A stretch of 64,000 nucleotides of DNA from Deltaproteobacteria bacterium. GTDB lineage: Bacteria > Desulfobacterota > Desulfobacteria > Desulfobacterales > UBA5852. Every line of letters begins with the position of its first letter. The stretch's first letter is position 1. Position numbers and translations under genes: made by a program. Under the pieces are notes generated by a model that was not told the DNA's origin, did not search any database, and worked only from the letters and a program-made list of their open reading frames with translations. Location of the stretch: NCBI GenBank assembly GCA_020444045.1, contig JAHLLS010000002.1, positions 186,001 through 250,000 of the forward strand, written 5' to 3'. Of this stretch, positions 1-9,078 are shown piece by piece.

Positions 1-533
1 CGCCGGTGGCCATTGCCGATCAGATGTTGGGTCGCCATGTAGCCCCCCCGAAAATTGTCAACGCCCACACAGGACATGGGTCCGCGCCGGACCGTGCTGT
101 AGAGGACGACAAAGGGAAAGCCTTCGGCCACGAGATTCTTGAGAATCGGGTTGTTCGGGTTGGTGGTGGTGATGACCAGGCCGTCGACCTGCATCTCCCG
201 GAAAACCCGGATGAGTTTTTCCTCGGTTTCGGGGTCGTAGTTGGTGTTGCCGAGCAGGACGCTCAGGCCGGCGGCCGCGGCGCGCTCCTGGATGCCCCTT
301 GTGGACTCGGCAAACCCCGGGTTGGTGATGGTGGGAATGATCAGGCCGATGGTGTGGGTCCGCTTCGTGACGAACCCCCGGGCCAGTGCGTTGTAGCGGT
401 AGTGGCAGGCCTCCATGGCCGCGAGGACCCTGGTCCGGGTCGCTTCGCGCACGGCCTGTGGGGTGTTGATCACCCGGGAAACGGTGGCCGTCGAAACGCC
501 TGCGGCCCTGGCAACGTCGATAATCGTACTCAT
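1..533 (-). CDS. LacI-family transcriptional regulator (3' end beyond window)
   Basis: Partial gene: the C-terminal part lies off the left edge; about 177 residues are visible. The N-terminus MSTIIDVARAAGVS followed by TATVSRVIN is the textbook LacI helix-turn-helix and hinge start. After the DNA-binding domain (about residues 1-50) comes the start of the periplasmic-binding-protein-like sensor domain (HTIGLIIPTITNPGF, then VDGLVITTTNPNN). Such proteins repress sugar or nucleoside catabolic genes and respond to a small ligand; the ligand cannot be read here. A perfect palindromic operator lies about 70 bp upstream, so autoregulation or control of a divergent gene is likely. Confidence 0.93.
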   Translation of the reverse strand, partial: MSTIIDVARAAGVSTATVSRVINTPQAVREATRTRVLAAMEACHYRYNALARGFVTKRTHTIGLIIPTITNPGFAESTRGIQERAAAAGLSVLLGNTNYDPETEEKLIRVFREMQVDGLVITTTNPNNPILKNLVAEGFPFVVLYSTVRRGPMSCVGVDNFRGGYMATQHLIGNGHR

Positions 534-930
534 TGCCCACCAGCTTCGGTTGTTGATTGTCGGAAGTAATATGCCATTACCATAAAGCATCCTGCAAAAA
601 TTGTAAACGTTTACATTCAGGATGCCCAGACCTTAATCGCAGGTAAGATTGCCCCCCCCTGTGTTCAGATATGATGAGGAAAAATCATCGCCTTCAAAAA
701 AAGAATCCCAAAAGCCCCTTTGGGCCCCCGGGAGAATTATAACCCGTGATGATCACTGTGATTGCCTGACCGCGCACTTCGACCGCGTCATCGCGGGTTG
801 AACACCGGCACACATTATTTCTTGGACTGTAAACGGAGCCCATGAGAATTCAACCACCCGCTACGCTCTGAAAAACCGAAAGCGCGCCCCCAAGGCTTTC
901 CTATGCCATCGAAGGCTTTCACGGAAAACT
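534..930. other. Intergenic region with operator, no gene seen
   Basis: About 400 bp between the LacI-type regulator start and the RND pump stop. Apart from the palindrome at 602-615 I see no open frame with a ribosome binding site. No hairpin followed by a T tract was found near the end of the RND operon. Confidence 0.5.
602..615. promoter_or_regulatory. LacI-type operator palindrome
   Basis: TGTAAACGTTTACA is a perfect 14-bp palindrome with a central CG, the typical form of a LacI/GalR-family operator. It sits about 70 bp upstream of the LacI-type regulator start at 533, suggesting autoregulation. The site is seen directly; its binding partner is inferred. Confidence 0.7.
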
Positions 931-3900
931 TTAATTGACCAAATCTTCCTTTGACATGGCCTGCTCACGTTCGAGACGCCGGGCGACCTGACCCGGAATG
1001 CGGCTTCGCCGGGAGAGGAGGCTGTACGCCACCGGCACCACGAAGAGCGTAAAAACAGTGGCCGACAGAACGCCCGACAGAACGACCGTCCCGATCACCA
1101 TGCGTGTTTCCGCTCCGGCACCCGAAGAGAGGATCAGGGGAACGGCACCGGCCGCGGTGGTGATGCCGGTCATAACGATCGGGCGCAACCGGACTTCGGA
1201 GGCTTTCAGGATGGCGCGGTAAAAGGGGATTCGCTGCTCCCGCAGCTGATTGGCGAATTCGACGATCAGGATCCCGTTTTTGGCCGCCAGGCCCACCAGC
1301 ATGATCAAGCCAATTTGACTGTAGAGATTCAGGGTGGATCCTGTGAAGTAAATCCCCAGCAGGCCGCCGGCGATGGCCAGGGGCACCGACAGCATGATAA
1401 CGAGCGGATTGACATAGCTCTCGAACTGGGCCGCCAGCACCAGAAACACCACGAGGATCCCCAGCAGAAAGACAAAGGCGATGGACTGGGAGGAAGACTT
1501 GAGGTCCTTGGATTGTCCCTTGTAGTCGATGATAACGTTTTCAGGCAGGTGGGCCCTGGCAAGTCCTTCCATGTAGGTCAGGGCCGCACCGAGCGACAAC
1601 CCGTCGGCCAGATTGGCCTCCAGCGTAATGGCGCGCACCCGGTTGTACCGGTTTAGGGTGCTGGAATCGGCGAATTCTTCCAATTGGACGAAATTCGACA
1701 AGGGTATCAGGTCACCGTTGCGGGCGGAACGGACATAGATCTGCTGCAGATCCGTGGGCGTGCGCTGGGTCGACCGTTCCCCCTCCAGGATGACATCGTA
1801 CTCTTCCCCGGCATCGATGTAGGTCGTCACCCTTCGGGAGCCCAGCATGGTCTCCAGGGTCCGGCCGATATTGCCGATGGTCACTCCCAGTTCGGCGGCC
1901 CGGTCATAGTCGATGTTCACCTGCAGCTGGGGTTTGGTTTCCTTGTAATCCCAATCGATCCCCGTAAGACCCGGGTTGTCCTCTTCGATGCGCTCCAGCA
2001 AGATATCCCGCCATTGGGACAGCTCTTCGTAGGTGCCGCCCCCGATCACGAACTGCAGCGGCTTCTGGATGGAAGCGCCAAACCCCTGCCGCATGACCGG
2101 GAAGGCCCTGACCCCGGGAAGGTCGGCGAGGCGCGACCGCACGTCGTCCATGATGGCCCAGGCGGATCGGCGCCGATCCCAGTCATCGAGGACAAAGATC
2201 ACGATGCCGGTATTGAAATTCGCGTAGTTGGCGAAGGTGCGGGGGGCCCGCACCAGCAGCCGGGTGGCCTCGCCGCTGGCCACGAAGGGCAGGAGACGGG
2301 TCTCGATTTCATCCATGTATTCCTGCATGTAGGCGTAAGAGGCGCCCTCGGGACCGTTGACGATAACAAAAAAGGCGCCCCGGTCTTCCTGGGGGGCGTA
2401 TTCAGTGGGAATTTGCCGGAAGAGCCACACGGTCGCAACCACTATCACGGCAAAGCCCCCCAGAACCAGGAAGGGGTGCTTCATGGCGCGATTCAAAAGT
2501 CGACGGTAGCGCTTGCGCGTCGATCTGAAAAGGCCGTCCATCCCCGCAGCGAGCCCCCTCGGGCGATAGGTGGATTTGGACTTTAAAATCTTGGAGGCCA
2601 ACATAGGGGAAAGGCTCAGGGCCACAATGCTGGAAAAAGTCACCGCCGCCGCCATGGTCAGGGCAAACTCGGAAAACAAGCGGCCCACATCCCCCTCCAG
2701 AAAGGCGATAGGCACGAATACCGCGATTAACACCAGAGACGTGGCGATGACCGCAAAACCCACCTGGCGGGTACCTCTAAAAGCGGCCACCAGCGGGGAT
2801 TCCCCATTGTCCTCCATGCGCCGGTAGATGTTTTCCAGTACCACGATGGCATCGTCCACCACCAGCCCGATGGCCAGCACCAAGGCCAGCAGGGTCAACA
2901 GGTTGACCGAAAAGCCAAGGGCGTTTAGCACGATGAAACTGGCGACAATGGAAACCGGAACCGTTACAGCCGGCACGAGGGTGGCGCGGACGCTGCCGAG
3001 AAAGAGGTAAATGACCAGGATGACCAGGCCGATGGCGATCGCCAGGGTTTTGTAAACCTCGTTGATGGCCCCTTCCACGAAAACCGAGGTGTCGTAGCTC
3101 TGCTTGATCTCCATACCGGCAGGCAAAATCGGGGTGAGACGTTGCGTTTCCGCTTTGGCGGCCCTGGCCACCTCGATCGTGTTGGCGGTGGATTGTTTGA
3201 TGATGCCGATCCCCACCATGGCCACGCCGTTGCCTCGGAAAAAGGTTCGGTTCTCCTCGGTGCCCCGCTCCACCCGGGCGATATCCCCCAGGCGCACCAG
3301 ATAGCCTTCCGGGCCACGCGCCAGGACCAGCCGTTCGAAATCCGCGGCCGTCCGAAAAGCGCGTTGGATGCGCACGGTAAACTGCCGCTCGTGGGATTCG
3401 ATGCTGCCCGCCGGCAGCTCCAGGTTTTCGGCGCGCAATGCACTTTCGACATCGGCGACCGTTATGTCCCTGGCCGCCATGGCCTGCCGATCCATCCAGA
3501 TCCGCATGGCATAGCTCTGGCCTCCGCCGATCCGCACCCGGGCGACACCGTCCAGGACGCTAAAGTAATCCACCAGGTAGCGGTCGGCGTAATCCGTCAA
3601 TTCGGGAACCGTCAGCCGGTCGCTGACCAGGTTCAACCACATGATCACATCGTCGTTGGAGTCCACCTTCTGTATTTCCGGCGGATCCGCTTCATCGGGC
3701 AGGTCGTCCAGAATCGCCGAGACGCGATCCCGGATATCGTTGGCCGCCCCGTCCACGTCCCTTCCGGTATCAAACTCCACTGTCACCACGGAGCGTCCGT
3801 CCTCACTGCTGGAGGAAATGGAATCGATGCCTTCAACGCCTGCGATCCGCTCTTCGATGAGCTCGGTAATCTGGGTTTCCACGACATTGGCGGAAGCACC

Positions 3901-4056
3901 GGGATACAGGGTGTCGATGGACACCACTGGGGGGTCAATATCCGGATATTCGCGCAAGGGCAGTCGATCAAAGGCCACGAGGCCAAAAACCAGCAGCAGC
4001 AAAGAGATCACGGAGGCGAATACGGGCCGCTTGACCGAAATGTCCGACAAGAGCAT
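931..4056 (-). CDS. RND efflux pump, HAE1/AcrB-type inner-membrane subunit
   Basis: 1041 residues, the normal length for a proton-driven HAE1 drug pump. It begins with the conserved MLLSDISVKRPVFASVISLLL TM1 region (MLLSDISVKRPVFAS), followed by the porter domain with PGASANVVETQITELIEE. The TM4 relay motif GLVVDDAIVVLENI carries the two essential aspartates. The second half repeats the pattern (GLAAKNGILIVEFANQ). Drug or solute specificity cannot be deduced. It is the last gene of a three-gene operon with the adaptor and outer-membrane factor; its start overlaps the adaptor stop (TGATG), indicating translational coupling. Together the three proteins would span both membranes. Confidence 0.95.
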   Translation of the reverse strand: MLLSDISVKRPVFASVISLLLLVFGLVAFDRLPLREYPDIDPPVVSIDTLYPGASANVVETQITELIEERIAGVEGIDSISSSSEDGRSVVTVEFDTGRDVDGAANDIRDRVSAILDDLPDEADPPEIQKVDSNDDVIMWLNLVSDRLTVPELTDYADRYLVDYFSVLDGVARVRIGGGQSYAMRIWMDRQAMAARDITVADVESALRAENLELPAGSIESHERQFTVRIQRAFRTAADFERLVLARGPEGYLVRLGDIARVERGTEENRTFFRGNGVAMVGIGIIKQSTANTIEVARAAKAETQRLTPILPAGMEIKQSYDTSVFVEGAINEVYKTLAIAIGLVILVIYLFLGSVRATLVPAVTVPVSIVASFIVLNALGFSVNLLTLLALVLAIGLVVDDAIVVLENIYRRMEDNGESPLVAAFRGTRQVGFAVIATSLVLIAVFVPIAFLEGDVGRLFSEFALTMAAAVTFSSIVALSLSPMLASKILKSKSTYRPRGLAAGMDGLFRSTRKRYRRLLNRAMKHPFLVLGGFAVIVVATVWLFRQIPTEYAPQEDRGAFFVIVNGPEGASYAYMQEYMDEIETRLLPFVASGEATRLLVRAPRTFANYANFNTGIVIFVLDDWDRRRSAWAIMDDVRSRLADLPGVRAFPVMRQGFGASIQKPLQFVIGGGTYEELSQWRDILLERIEEDNPGLTGIDWDYKETKPQLQVNIDYDRAAELGVTIGNIGRTLETMLGSRRVTTYIDAGEEYDVILEGERSTQRTPTDLQQIYVRSARNGDLIPLSNFVQLEEFADSSTLNRYNRVRAITLEANLADGLSLGAALTYMEGLARAHLPENVIIDYKGQSKDLKSSSQSIAFVFLLGILVVFLVLAAQFESYVNPLVIMLSVPLAIAGGLLGIYFTGSTLNLYSQIGLIMLVGLAAKNGILIVEFANQLREQRIPFYRAILKASEVRLRPIVMTGITTAAGAVPLILSSGAGAETRMVIGTVVLSGVLSATVFTLFVVPVAYSLLSRRSRIPGQVARRLEREQAMSKEDLVN

Positions 4057-5153
4057 CAGTCGGTCCTTCCCTGCCCTTTGGGCAGAAGTTCATCGAGGGC
4101 TTCGTCGCCCGTGGCCACAGCCGTTATCGCCACCGGCTGGTCCGGCCGGATGCGGAGCGCCCCGTGGATCACGACAAATTCGCCGGCCTCGAGGCCCTCT
4201 TTGATTTCCACTTCACCCGGCCGGCGAGCGCCAATGGTCACTTGGCGACGATGAGCGATCGGGGGGGCGGCGGATGGTTCCACGACGAAGACGTCGTGCC
4301 GCTGGCCGATCAGGATCAAGGCCTCTTCGGGAATCACCAGAACGTCCCGGGGATTTTTCAGCATTTCAACGGTCATCAGCAGGCCCGGCTTCAGCAACCG
4401 CTCCGGGTTGGGGAGAATGGCGCGGACGGCAATCGATCGTGTGACGGGATCGATACGGCTATTGACACCTGAAAGCCTGCCTTCGAAGGGCTGATCGGCA
4501 AAGGCGACGGATCGCGCTTCGATGCGCAGCCCCGGCACCAGGGTCGCCAGATGAATCGCCGGCACCGTAAAATCAAGTTTCATCAAACTGTCGTCGTCCA
4601 GGGTGGTGATGACGTCCCCCGGCTCGATAAAGGTCCCGACGCTGATGTTGCGCAAGCCCACCACCCCGGCAAACGGTGCCAGGATCAGGCGGTCTGAAAG
4701 ACGGGATTCGATGGCGCGGAGGCGCGCCTGGGCGGTCTCGTATTCCCGCCGCCGCTGGTCGAGCAGGGATGTGGAAGCCGCACCCCGCTTAGCCAGGGGG
4801 CGCACACGATCATACTGTTTCTTGGCTTCGGCCGCAGTGGATAGGGCTTCCTCGAGCAGGGCGTGTTCTTCCTGGTTCGTCATCTCCACCAGAATGTCTC
4901 CTTCCGCGACCCGCTGACCGTCTTCGAAGTGAATGACGGTCACCGTTTCGGAAACCGTGGCGGTCAGATCGACGGATTCGTTGGCGCGCAGGGTGCCGAG
5001 GGCTTCCACGCGATCGACAAAGTGATCGCGCTGCACTTCCGTGATGATGACAGGCACCGCCTGCTGACCGGCAGCGGGCGAAAGCCACAGCATGGCCGAT
5101 GCCCCCACCAGCATGCCCAGCAGATGACGTCGCAAATTGAATCCAAGGCACAT
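4056..5153 (-). CDS. RND efflux periplasmic adaptor (membrane fusion protein)
   Basis: 365 residues from the ATG at 5153, preceded by AGGAGG at 9 bp; a TTG 18 bp further upstream would overlap the outer-membrane factor stop but has no spaced ribosome site. The N-terminus (LLGMLVGASAMLWLSPAAG) is a signal peptide. The order barrel-sandwich hybrid (RANESVDLTATVSETVTVIHFEDGQ is the leading half), alpha hairpin (about 95-150), second half (LILAPFAGVVGLRNISVG), beta barrel and membrane-proximal domain matches the AcrA/MexA family. It bridges the RND pump and the outer-membrane factor. Middle gene of the operon; its stop overlaps the pump start. Confidence 0.93.
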   Translation of the reverse strand: MCLGFNLRRHLLGMLVGASAMLWLSPAAGQQAVPVIITEVQRDHFVDRVEALGTLRANESVDLTATVSETVTVIHFEDGQRVAEGDILVEMTNQEEHALLEEALSTAAEAKKQYDRVRPLAKRGAASTSLLDQRRREYETAQARLRAIESRLSDRLILAPFAGVVGLRNISVGTFIEPGDVITTLDDDSLMKLDFTVPAIHLATLVPGLRIEARSVAFADQPFEGRLSGVNSRIDPVTRSIAVRAILPNPERLLKPGLLMTVEMLKNPRDVLVIPEEALILIGQRHDVFVVEPSAAPPIAHRRQVTIGARRPGEVEIKEGLEAGEFVVIHGALRIRPDQPVAITAVATGDEALDELLPKGQGRTD

Positions 5154-5167
5154 CGTTTTATTCCTCC

Positions 5168-6541
5168 TCAAGACGTCGCGACGGCTCCCCCAAGAGCCCG
5201 GTGTAGTCGAATGCGGAACCCGATCAAGTCACGTATCTGCCGCAGAATGACGCGCTCGAGCCGTTGAAGTTCCTGGACGGCATTGAGAACCGGCAGAAAG
5301 TCTGTCAGACCACTCGTGTAGCGGTCCCGCGTCTCCTCAACCGTTTGGGCCAGAATGCGACGACGATCTTCCAGTCGGCTTAGAAACACTCTTTGTTGGC
5401 GCTCCTGGTAAAGGGCGTTTTCAACCTCCTCGATGGCTTCCAGATAGGCTTGCGAAAAGGTCGCCAGGCGCTCCACATACAGTGCCCGGTTACGTTCGAC
5501 CTCCGCCTTGCGGGCCCCCCAGTCCAGCAGCGGTTGTACTAGGGAGCCCAGCAAAAAGGCGGCCGGTCCGGTAAAAACCGGCCCATTCTCGTAATAATAG
5601 GCCCCTTCCAGGGTAATTCTCGGCAAACGTTCGGCAATGGCCCGGCCGATGTCTGCGTCCGCGGCCACAAGTTCAGCTTGCAGGGCACGCAAGTCCGGGC
5701 GGTTGAGCAGCAGATCGGAGGGCACACCTAAAAACGGCAGATCTTCGATGTTGGCAAAAGCGTCTTCGTCGTCCACGCGATTCCGGGCGTCGGGAGCCTC
5801 TCCAAGCAGTACGTCCAGACGGTTTTCAGACAGCCGCAGTGCCGCTTCGGTAGGCGGCACAAGACTTTCGGTTTCGGCAAGTTGACTGCTCTGCTGCAAG
5901 ACATCTACGGATGCCGACAGGCCGCCGCTGAAACGCAACTCCGTCAACTCCAGCAGGTTCCGGTCGACGTCGATCTGCCGCTGCAGAAGGGACAACTGAC
6001 GCCGCTGGGAGATCGCATCATAATAGGCCCCGGCCACTTCGGCGGAAAGACTGAGTCGCACGGCCTCTAAATCCTCCGCGCGTGCCATCTGCTCGCTCTG
6101 ACGGGCCAGCGCAGCAAATCCGATACGGTTGAAAACGTCAATCTCCCATGAGAGAGCCCCCCCGGCTCTGAGATTGCGCTTCTGCGAATCGCCATCGATC
6201 CACTCTTTTTCAGCGCGGGTCTCGATATCCACCAGGGGCAAACGAAGCGCCTCCGCCTGCCGGGTTAATGCCGCAGCCTGATCGAGCCGCGCAACAGCCC
6301 GCAGCACATCCAGGTTGCCGTCCAAAGACCTTTGGATGAGATCATCCAGTTTAGCATCCCCAAAATCCGTCCACCAGGCATGCACGGACGGTGTTTGAAC
6401 CGTCGAAGAATCACTGAAGGAAGATCCCGCGCTCTTCAACGGTTTCGGCGGCAGGTCTATACGGTGAAACTGGCACCCCCCCATGGCAAGGCCAAAAAGT
6501 ATGAATAAAATCGACAACAATTTCGCTGACCAGATGGCCAT
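5168..6541 (-). CDS. TolC/NodT-type outer-membrane efflux lipoprotein
   Basis: 457 residues from ATG 6541, chosen because GAGG lies 5 bp upstream and the resulting N-terminus is a clean signal (MAIWSAKLLSILFILFGL, then AMGGC, a weak lipobox). A longer frame reaches a TTG at 6673 without support. Two repeated outer-membrane efflux domains are seen: the typical FGDAKLDDLIQRSLDGNLDV near the start of the first and RPDLRALQAELVAADADIG in the second. This is the trimeric exit duct of the pump. First gene of the operon, with the adaptor start 15 bp after its stop. Confidence 0.92.
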   Translation of the reverse strand: MAIWSAKLLSILFILFGLAMGGCQFHRIDLPPKPLKSAGSSFSDSSTVQTPSVHAWWTDFGDAKLDDLIQRSLDGNLDVLRAVARLDQAAALTRQAEALRLPLVDIETRAEKEWIDGDSQKRNLRAGGALSWEIDVFNRIGFAALARQSEQMARAEDLEAVRLSLSAEVAGAYYDAISQRRQLSLLQRQIDVDRNLLELTELRFSGGLSASVDVLQQSSQLAETESLVPPTEAALRLSENRLDVLLGEAPDARNRVDDEDAFANIEDLPFLGVPSDLLLNRPDLRALQAELVAADADIGRAIAERLPRITLEGAYYYENGPVFTGPAAFLLGSLVQPLLDWGARKAEVERNRALYVERLATFSQAYLEAIEEVENALYQERQQRVFLSRLEDRRRILAQTVEETRDRYTSGLTDFLPVLNAVQELQRLERVILRQIRDLIGFRIRLHRALGGAVATS

Positions 6542-7085
6542 AGCAACCTCGAACATACCGGTAGAGAAGATCAAATTCGACCGTTTATACTTCTTCGAAG
6601 TGGTAAGGATGAAAGCATTTTTGTCAAACGTGGCCTGCTCTGCCTTTCGAGGTCGTCGCTTTCTGAAAATCAAATTTTGTCTATAGAGGTTTAGAGGAGA
6701 AAGCCGCCCCTGATGCGTTTAAAATATGAGAGCCTATCTGTTGGAGGGCTCCCATGGCGATAGCGCCCCATGACGACCGCCTTATCTTTCTCATCGGCGC
6801 GGCAGACGACGGTCCTAATCGAAACGGAGCAAGGCCCTGTGTCGTCAGATAGAAACCCGGCTTTTTCTATCCCCAAAGGACGGTTGCCTGCTGCTGGACA
6901 AATCCGCCATCACGCAAAATGCCGACACCTTTGCCGTAGTGGATAGCCAGCAATGCATGCGCCTGCGGCCTGTGCTCAAGCCACTGCCCCGAAGAGGCGA
7001 TCATGCTGATGCCGCGCCACCCGGAGAATAAACCTCCGGATATCGGAAAATTCCTGGGCCCTCACAGCTTCATCCAGCAGTCGAA
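6542..7085. other. Intergenic region, no supported gene
   Basis: About 540 bp upstream of the efflux operon. A 37-codon frame (6976-7089, minus) starts with an ATG that overlaps the TGA of the SLC13 permease, which could mean translational coupling, but the peptide is not recognisable and I do not call it. The operon promoter presumably lies in the AT-richer part near 6590-6690, but I cannot point to a clear -35/-10 pair. Confidence 0.4.
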
Positions 7086-8909
7086 TCATAAAGGCCAGAA
7101 TACCAGCACCAGCGGAATCGCCACCACCAGTACCAGGATGCTCAGGGGTAGCCCGAGGCGCCAGTAGTCCCCGAAACGGTAGCCTCCGGGGCCCATGACC
7201 AGGGTGCAGGACTGGTGCCCGATGGGGGTGAGGAAGGGCGAGGAGCAGGCGAGGCAGGTGGCCATGAGAAAGGGGTCGGCTGAAACGGCCAGGGTTTTGG
7301 CGATGCCGATGGCGATGGGGGCCATCAGGACTGCGGCGGCCGCGTTGTTGATGATGTTGGAGAGGATCATGGTGACCACGAAGAGCAATCCCAGGGTGAC
7401 CGCGCTCGGCAGGCCCGCGCCCACCGTGAGCATGGCCTGGGCCACGGTGGCCGCCCCCCCGGTGGCTTCCAGGGCCTCCCCCAAAGGCATCATGGCCCCC
7501 AGGAGCACGATGACCGGCCACTCCACGCTGGTGTAGATCTCCCGGATGGGGATGATGCGGGTAAGGATCATGGCCAGGGCCGCCATGGTGAGGGCGATCT
7601 GCACCGGAAGCAGCTCCAGGCTGGTGAGCAGGATGGCGACCAGAAAAATCGCGCCGGCCAGGAAGGCCCCGCGCGGGGCGCCAAGGCTGACCGGCCGCGG
7701 GAACAGGGGCACGCACCCCAGGCGAACCATGGCGTCGGTCATGGTGTCGGCATCCCCCTGGACCAGGAGGATGTCGCCGGGCTTGAAGCGCACGTCCTTG
7801 AGCAACGCCAGCACGCGCTCCCCCTGGCGGGCCGCGGCCAGCAGGTTCACGCCGAAGCGGCTCCGCAGGTTGACCTCACGCACACTGCGCCCGGCCAGGC
7901 GCGAATTGGAGCGCACCACCACTTCCTGGATGTCCATGTGGGCGCGTTCGGACATTTTGGGTTCGACGGGCTGTTCTTCCGGGTGCTGCACCCGGGCCAC
8001 CACCTCGGAAGAGAAATCCTTGGAGCCGGCCAACTTGAATTCGGTTTTTTGCAAAAAGGTTTCCAGGGTTTCCTTGTCCGCCTCGATCAAGAGCACGTCC
8101 CCGGCCCGCAACTCCTCGTGGGAGGCCGGCAGATGAATCGGACCCTTGCCGCCCCGGGAGAGGCCCACGTAAATGGTGTCGGTTTCGTGGAAGGCCTGCA
8201 CGGTGTCGATGGGGTGGCCGACAGACGGCGATTCCTCGGGCACCCGCACTTCCACCAGGTAGTCCTCGATGTGGAAGAGATTGTCGGGAGAGGCCTGCCC
8301 CTCGCGCACCGGGATGAACTTCCAGCCGATGACGCTCAGAAACACCACCCCGACCAGGGCCGTCAGGCCGCCCACCGGCAGGAAATCGAACATGGCGAAG
8401 CCTTGGCCCATCATCTGTTCCCGAAAACCGGAGATGATCAGGTTGGGCGGAGTGCCGATGAGCGTGGTGGTGCCCCCCAGGAGGGAGCCGAAGGCGATGG
8501 GGATGAGGTAGTAGGACGGCGAACGGCCGGCCCGGTTGGCCATGCCGATGGCCAGGGGCATGGTGAGCGCCAGGGCGCCCACGTTGTTCATGAGTCCCGA
8601 GGCCACGGTCACCAGGGCCACCAAGGACCCGATCTGGAGGTAGACGTTGGTGCCGAAGCGCTCCAGCCAGGACGCCAGGAGAGTAACGATGCCGGCGTTG
8701 GTGAGCCCCCGGCTGATGACCAGCACCGCGGCCACGGTGATGACGGCCGGGTGGCCCATGCCGTTGAAGGCGTCCTTGGCCGGTACGATGCCGGCCACCA
8801 CCACCGCAAGTAAAGAGAGGACGGCCACGATGTCGTAACGCGGCCGCCCCCAGACAAACAGCACCAGAGCCGCGAACAGGGTGGCGAACACGATGGCCTG
8901 GTCAAGCAT
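7086..8909 (-). CDS. SLC13-family anion permease with two RCK_C (TrkA-C) domains
   Basis: 607 residues. The N-terminal and C-terminal thirds are strongly hydrophobic permease segments; TTLIGTPPNLIISG and the matching SSPFLTPIGHQSCTLVMGPGGY are the paired signature hairpins of the divalent-anion/Na+ symporter (ArsB/NhaD-like) superfamily. Between about 205 and 385 lie two soluble RCK_C domains (VEVRVPEESPSVG, VVVRSNSRLAGRSVREVNLR), each ending in the GDVLL/GDILLVQG pattern, which normally bind a ligand or ion and gate transport. Substrate may be sulfate, dicarboxylate or another anion; for a sulfate reducer sulfate is attractive but unproven. ATG has GAGG at a normal distance. Confidence 0.88.
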   Translation of the reverse strand: MLDQAIVFATLFAALVLFVWGRPRYDIVAVLSLLAVVVAGIVPAKDAFNGMGHPAVITVAAVLVISRGLTNAGIVTLLASWLERFGTNVYLQIGSLVALVTVASGLMNNVGALALTMPLAIGMANRAGRSPSYYLIPIAFGSLLGGTTTLIGTPPNLIISGFREQMMGQGFAMFDFLPVGGLTALVGVVFLSVIGWKFIPVREGQASPDNLFHIEDYLVEVRVPEESPSVGHPIDTVQAFHETDTIYVGLSRGGKGPIHLPASHEELRAGDVLLIEADKETLETFLQKTEFKLAGSKDFSSEVVARVQHPEEQPVEPKMSERAHMDIQEVVVRSNSRLAGRSVREVNLRSRFGVNLLAAARQGERVLALLKDVRFKPGDILLVQGDADTMTDAMVRLGCVPLFPRPVSLGAPRGAFLAGAIFLVAILLTSLELLPVQIALTMAALAMILTRIIPIREIYTSVEWPVIVLLGAMMPLGEALEATGGAATVAQAMLTVGAGLPSAVTLGLLFVVTMILSNIINNAAAAVLMAPIAIGIAKTLAVSADPFLMATCLACSSPFLTPIGHQSCTLVMGPGGYRFGDYWRLGLPLSILVLVVAIPLVLVFWPL

Positions 8910-9005
8910 GGGGAAGCCTCGCGGAGTTAGATTGTCTCAAGGCGAGAACAAATGCGCTGCCGAAACCGTCAAGATTGAAGCCTAAAGGGTCATGATTTGG
9001 GGTTT

Positions 9006-9036
9006 GGGGTCAAGGTTTTCGCCCCCCCTTGACCCC
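9006..9036. other. Perfect 10-bp stem hairpin
   Basis: GGGGTCAAGG and CCTTGACCCC form a 10-bp perfect stem around an 11-base loop, just 3' of the unknown coiled-coil gene (stop at 9079) and before the permease start at 8909. There is no T tract on the minus strand, so it is at best a factor-assisted or attenuating structure. Confidence 0.4.
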
Positions 9037-9078
9037 TCGAATAATCGGACCCTTGAACTCTTTATCTTACAGCCTTCC

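Noticed and set aside
5154..5171. TTG start for the RND adaptor overlapping the outer-membrane factor stop
   Set aside because: The ATG at 5153 is correctly spaced from AGGAGG; the TTG lies on top of it.
6976..7089. 37-codon frame whose ATG overlaps the SLC13 permease stop
   Set aside because: Peptide has no recognisable family, low complexity and no ribosome site of its own.
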